Shown here one piece after another: positions 30,001 to 36,000 of a stretch of 64,000 bases of DNA. Source of the DNA: JANSWP01 sp041941305. Lineage in GTDB: Bacteria; Bacteroidota; Bacteroidia; Chitinophagales; Saprospiraceae. The notes under the pieces were generated by a model. It was not told the DNA's origin. It made no database searches and was given only the letters and a program-made list of their open reading frames with translations. The DNA is taken from positions 1-64,000 of the forward strand of contig JBGTQJ010000028.1 in NCBI GenBank assembly GCA_041941305.1. The letters are read 5' to 3'. A program made the translations under genes and the position numbers. Every line of letters starts with the position of its first letter. Within the stretch, counting starts at the first letter, position 1.

Positions 30001-33000
30001 GTCATAACCTGACGATCCGGAATACCCTCAGAGGAATTGCCCTGGATTTTATTGGTTGTTGACATACTCTTGGAGGTACCAGTAACCCCTCTTAACTTTT
30101 TCTTTCTGTCCACTTCATTTTGAGATAAAACCCAAAAATCCGCTTTACTTTGTTTTGAGGGATTGACCCGGAAACTCCAGCCAGAACCAGCATTTCTACC
30201 ATAAGCATAGTGTTTGCTGAGCACTTTTTCTGAAAACTGTATCCAGGTCTGTTTACCAAAGGTACCAGAAGCCTCACCCATCAATTTATTGGTTGAGTTA
30301 TGTGCATTATCAATTGCGGCTTTGACCAGATATTGCTGAAAATTCAAAGTACTTACATTTCCTGCACCCTCAATAATTTTCTCTAATGGGTATGAATTTG
30401 GATTGTTTGATGGACGCAAATTCAGTTTAATTCGATTGATATCGAAGTGATCAAAACCTTCACTTGTGTTATTAATGAGGATTACATCATCCTTAATTTT
30501 GGGTTGACTGCTGAGTTTGACTCGCGTAACACTTGCATCCGGGTACTGGAATTCATCGCTCTCTAAGCCATCCTGATGTGCAATGCTAGCATCTTTAAGT
30601 TTATCTGCAAGGTTATCATATTGGCTGGTTCCAAACCAATAGCTATACAATTCTATTAATTCAGTGCTCAAAGCTCCATCAATTGCATTGTCCAGCTTGC
30701 GTTTGGTGACAGTCTGACCGCTGGCTTCATTTGTGACTTCCTGTGATGCCGTCTCTGCCGAAGGAGGTACCGGAACTTTCAGAATGCGCAATTGATACAA
30801 ACAACCTTTCTGTAGTGTAATATCGTCCAAACCTTTAAATTCCACATTCAAGCCATCAGATTCGGTAACCTCTACATAGTAGGTTTTCCAGGGTCCCCAT
30901 CCTTTGCTTTTATATACCGGAACAGCATATTTCTTCAAGCCAGGGTAATCGGATAAGGGGAACCTGTGTTTATTGGTCGGATTGCCTGAACGATCATGCT
31001 CAATCAATTCGACCAGAAAATCGAATGCAATTTCAGTATCCGTCCCATTAATATTCACAATCCCGGTTGGTTCAAAAAGGTCACTCCAGCCTTGTTGGTT
31101 AAATACCAACCTTGGAATCGCATAGCCCTTGTGCCAGTTCCGTTGCCTGTATCCTGGCGCCTGTGAAGCAAGCATTTTCCCATCAATAGCATCAGGAAAT
31201 TTTCCTGTTTTAAAACTCACCGCTTTTTCTTCACAGGCATCTTTGCCATCTGCTCTTACCAGGACATCTCCAGTACTTTTCTTTTCGTACCAGCATACTT
31301 TATAGCTTACCGTGTATGTTTGCTCTGGCGCCAAAATCTCATCAGGCTTTAAGGTAGCAGCATAATCTTCCATAATTTTATCCACACTTATTGTACTACT
31401 TCCTTTTGTGAGCCTCAGGTATTCTGTTTTGACCGTATAGCTTTTTACGCCCGCTGGGTTGCCATTTGCATCAAACTCTTCAAAATCAAGGATTTTGCCT
31501 ATCGCCATGTTAAAACTCAGCTTTGGCTGCCCAAAAATGGGTACATCAGTTGCATTATTCGCCGGATAAATGTCTTGTACCATTGGAATACCTTCTATTG
31601 GAAGTGGGCTTTCCGGCTGTTGTCCTCTTATACAATCAATATTACCGAGCTCCACCCTAAAGTTGAACCTGCCCTTTAACAAGCCTCCCAAAACTCTGTA
31701 CTCTCCCTGTACGTTTCCAGTAAACTTGGAAGGATTCGGAAATTCAGCCTGAATGGCTGCTGCCAATCTTGCATAAAAGATCTGGACAGTTCCTTTCTTG
31801 AAGAAGAAATTGTATTTCATACCCACACCACCTTCTATATAAGCATAGGCTTGTGCCTTAGCTCTCCAACCACTAATACCAGCAAGATCACCATTACATT
31901 TTAAAGTACTACTGTGACGCAAAGTCATATCCAGACCTATTCCAAAACCAAATCTTGCCTGGAATATGCCCAGGTAATTGTAGGTTTTTGAAGGCACTCC
32001 ATAACTCAATCCCATTAATACTCCATTACCTGTTTGTGCCAATACAGGAGATAACCTGCCAGAGGAAGGCTTTTCCTGTCCTCTCCAGTTCGGAATCATG
32101 TCAGAAAGTCGAGGCAAATCGTCGATATCATGCCCCAATTGAAAATAGAATCTGTAGCCAGGTGTCGGGGGCAAAAAGGACAGGCCTGATGTCAAGCTGA
32201 TTCTTTGATCTGGATTAAATAAGGGTCTTCCAACCTTTAAATGCCATTTTCGACTCGGCTCATCAAAGAGGACCGATCCACTTCCACTTCCATTTACAGA
32301 AAAGACAGGAGAAGATTTAGGCACTCCAAAATCAGCATTAAACTGGAAAGTTCCAGCCAATCGTTTATTCTGAAAATCCAGCTCCAATCGGGCGGTTCCC
32401 CTACCCATGTTCGATTCTCTACGTTTGGCCACAGATTTGGCCATCAGGTAGAGTTCTCCTTTGAGTTCAAGTGAGGAAATATTGAAATTGCCTGCATCGT
32501 TTCTGGCTATTTCCAAAGCTACCGTTCCATCAATTACGATGGGTTTAGTCGGGCTTTTACTAACCCCAAATATGCCCGTGATGTAGCCCCCATAATTGCC
32601 TTCTTTTGGCGTGAATTTATAGCCAGAAAGCGATTCGCCCGGATCCATCAGGTTTTGAGGTTCCAGGGGCGCTTTACTTTGATTGTATTTAGGGTCGTCT
32701 ATTTTGGCAGCTTGAGCTGCAAGTAATTTCGCCTCGCTTTCAAATTTCTCTAAATCCACTCCGGGCTTATCCATATTGTAAAAAATACCACCTCCTAATC
32801 CAAACCAGCATAGCTGAAATGGTTCAAAACAAACACCAGGTTCATACGAAAACTCGATATCCGCAAAGAAATAGCGATAATCGTCATTGCCCTGTTTTTG
32901 GTGTTCTGTTTTCCCAAACTGAACAACTGCCTTTGCACCTAAGGTTTTGGTTGTAATATCCACCATTCCCTTCAGTCCATCTCCGTAAATTGGGTCATTT

Positions 33001-36000
33001 CGAATGATGCGAATACCTCCCTTGATACCAACAGGACCAAACTTACCATCCACCATTATCGAATTCAAATGAACTTTGGAATGAGGACTGAGCCCTTCAT
33101 TTGTCAAATCCCCATCATTATCAATTTTGAAATTGATCCCAATATTGGTATCAGCAGAAAGGCCACTTGCTTTACCAGACTTGCTCTTACTACCTACCAA
33201 ATTGAGTGCTATCCCCAATTCAAGCGAAAATACTCCTCCTGACAAGGAGCTCATACCCAAGCTGCTAATTGACAAGGGGAAGCCTTGCAAACCATTTTTC
33301 TTTTTGCCTGGTGGTGGTGGTACCAATGGAGGTGTATAATAACCAGGATTCGGTCCAGCCAGGGATTCCATTTCCCAGGCATTGGGCACATGTCCGTTCC
33401 AGCCCAATCCGCCACCAAGATTGCCAAATACATCTGTATTGCTGCCTGCATTTCGGGTTCCCCAACTACCAATATCTATGGATTGTATTGCTTTTTTATG
33501 TTGCGTTTTTGAAGTCGCACCTGTGGTTACACTTCCGCTTGTTCCTTGCGGATTAATTCTGAAATTCTGGAATTTTATCAAATCGTATTTAAAATCCATA
33601 TTGTGTTCCGTACCAAGGTATATGGCTGCATTTCCACTTAATACTGCGTAGGGTTTGAAGCCTAGATTTTGTCTGTACCGGAAACCAATTCGACTACCTT
33701 CCTGAATTTGTATTTGTAGTCCTGCTGCACCTGCAACCTCAAATGCTTTGGAGAAAAAGGAAGCATCTACACTCAATGAAGCTGCTGGTTTGTATTTGGC
33801 AGCTGGATTATCAGCCGGCTTGGTGTAGGACAAACTTCCATAATAGTCCATCCAGAAATCTTTCTTGAAGAGCGGCATCTTTACTTTTCCCTCTAATAAC
33901 ATCATTATACCTTGTTTGGCCTTTTTCTTTTTGCCTCCTGTTGTTTTGGGCGTTTTATCTTCATCTGCCGGTGGCTTGACCAGCTTGCCCGCTTTGATAT
34001 TGAAGTTGACATGGTCAAGGGTATATGCCCAACCACCCAGTTTGGAAGCACTTCCGGCAGATACCACATTTTGGGCATCTACTATGATATCAGCTCCTGT
34101 TTTGCTAATCGCAAAAACGTCTACAGAGGCTTTTACATCCTGATCCTGAGCACCAAGGGTAAAGCCATCCAGCCGGAATTCCAGTGAATCGATGTAAATT
34201 CCCTGGAACAGTCCTTTGGTTTTCGGAATATTGGTTTGTTGACCTAATTTTTTCTTTTTCTTCTTTTGAATAATCAAGCCTTCCGGATCGGCTTTGGTGC
34301 TTTTATCAAAGTAAGCAGAAAAGGAGGGCTTAAATTCAAAGACCAATTGCTCCAGACCAGGCACAGCAAAATTCACTTCTTCATCATCTGGTCCCGTTGC
34401 ATGGATAGCGGCAATAAAATCTTTTAGATTCTTTCCCGTGACAGTGGCTGTCAATACAAGAGGTTGGCTATTTCCCTGATCATCTACCGCCACTACCTTG
34501 TCTTGTGGCAGGGCAATTTCGGCTTCTACATTGAATCCCTGAAAGCCTTGTTTGCAATTGATGTGTACAAAGCTACCTGAGTATAAAGCTGCCGTTTTGT
34601 ATATATTTTGTTTTTTCTTTTTGGCTCCGGGTTTCTTTTTCTTGGGTTTGGTTCCTTCAATTTCACGTTTCTTGAAAGTCAAATCAAAAGCAGTGGTCGG
34701 GTATTTAAAGTCATTCCCAAGGAAGAGGTAAAAATCCTTCAGATTAATTTTTCCATCGCCGCTGATTCTTCCGATGGTTTCCACAACGAATTGTACAAAT
34801 TGGTCTTCTTCACCATCTTCACCGTCTACTTTATACAATAGTGTAAATTCTGCCTTTGGCTTGGCGACATTGGCTCTGTCTATTTTGATTCTACCAGCAA
34901 CATTTCTAACAGCAGTTTGCTTGACAGAAAAGCCAGTCAATAATAAACGGCATTTATCTCTGCCGGGGAAGTCCTTATTACTGATTCCTAACTTATCGAG
35001 TATATTGGTTAAATCTATGGGCAATTTCCAGACGCCATTAGTGTGGTGATGTTTATCCAATTCAGAAAATTTGAAATTTGGGTTGGAAATCGTTTTTCCA
35101 GGATTTTTTGGATCTGGAATAGCACGTGGCAAGTGCACTTCTGCGACCAGCGAAGGTACAGAGACCCCATCAAACAAATCAGGTTTCTCAATCGCTTCGA
35201 TTTGGTCTCCCCAGGGCATTTCGACAGGCTTGACTGGATTCACAAAAACTTCATCCCCCCAGGGTAATTGTAAAACGTCACCCTCCACAATAAAGCCTTC
35301 AACCATACTTTCCTCCAAATGCTCCATAATGGCATGCTTATAACCTTCAATATCTCCACCAAATAGCTTCTCCAAAATGCCTTCCTTCTCAAAAGCATTG
35401 CTTCTACTGGCAAGGGAGGTGGGATTTTTGCCAAATGGAATTAAGCCCAAGGCAGCAGGGCTGTAGTGCTTGTTGTAGTACATTTCCTTGATGGCATCCA
35501 TTCGTTCTGGATCCAATTCTCCATCAATTGCAGAAACACACTCACAAGTCACGTTTTCCGTTTCAACTTCAATTCTATCAAATGTAAATCCACCATCCGC
35601 ACCTGCTTTGCCCCAGAAAGTGTATTGTGCCATGGCAGTACTACCAATGATGATCATTTTCAAACCCAACTCCTGTGCCTCATTGTTCTCCTCTGGTACA
35701 TTGATTATACTTAACTCTCCCAGCCAAAATTGTTGTCCACCTATTTCTATTGAGTCCGTACCCTCTCCATAGCTATCCAGATGAAAACGATTATCGGGAA
35801 CCTGATAGGGATCAATCGTTAAACTTTTGATTGGAAGCTGGTTCAAATCAAAAGACAAATCGCCACTAATGGATAATTTCTGCTTGATTTGATTTTTGAT
35901 AAGTACTTTATTGCCTGCAAGCTTTTGGGTAAATTCCTCATCTGTTAATTTGATGGTCAATTTTCCATGCAAATTTGCCCAGGGCATGAATTTTCGCACA

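Noticed and set aside
33250..34200. Several overlapping plus- and minus-strand open frames of 60-95 codons
   Set aside because: They are shadows of the giant gene in other frames, with no start context and composition dictated by Lys/Pro codons on the coding strand.
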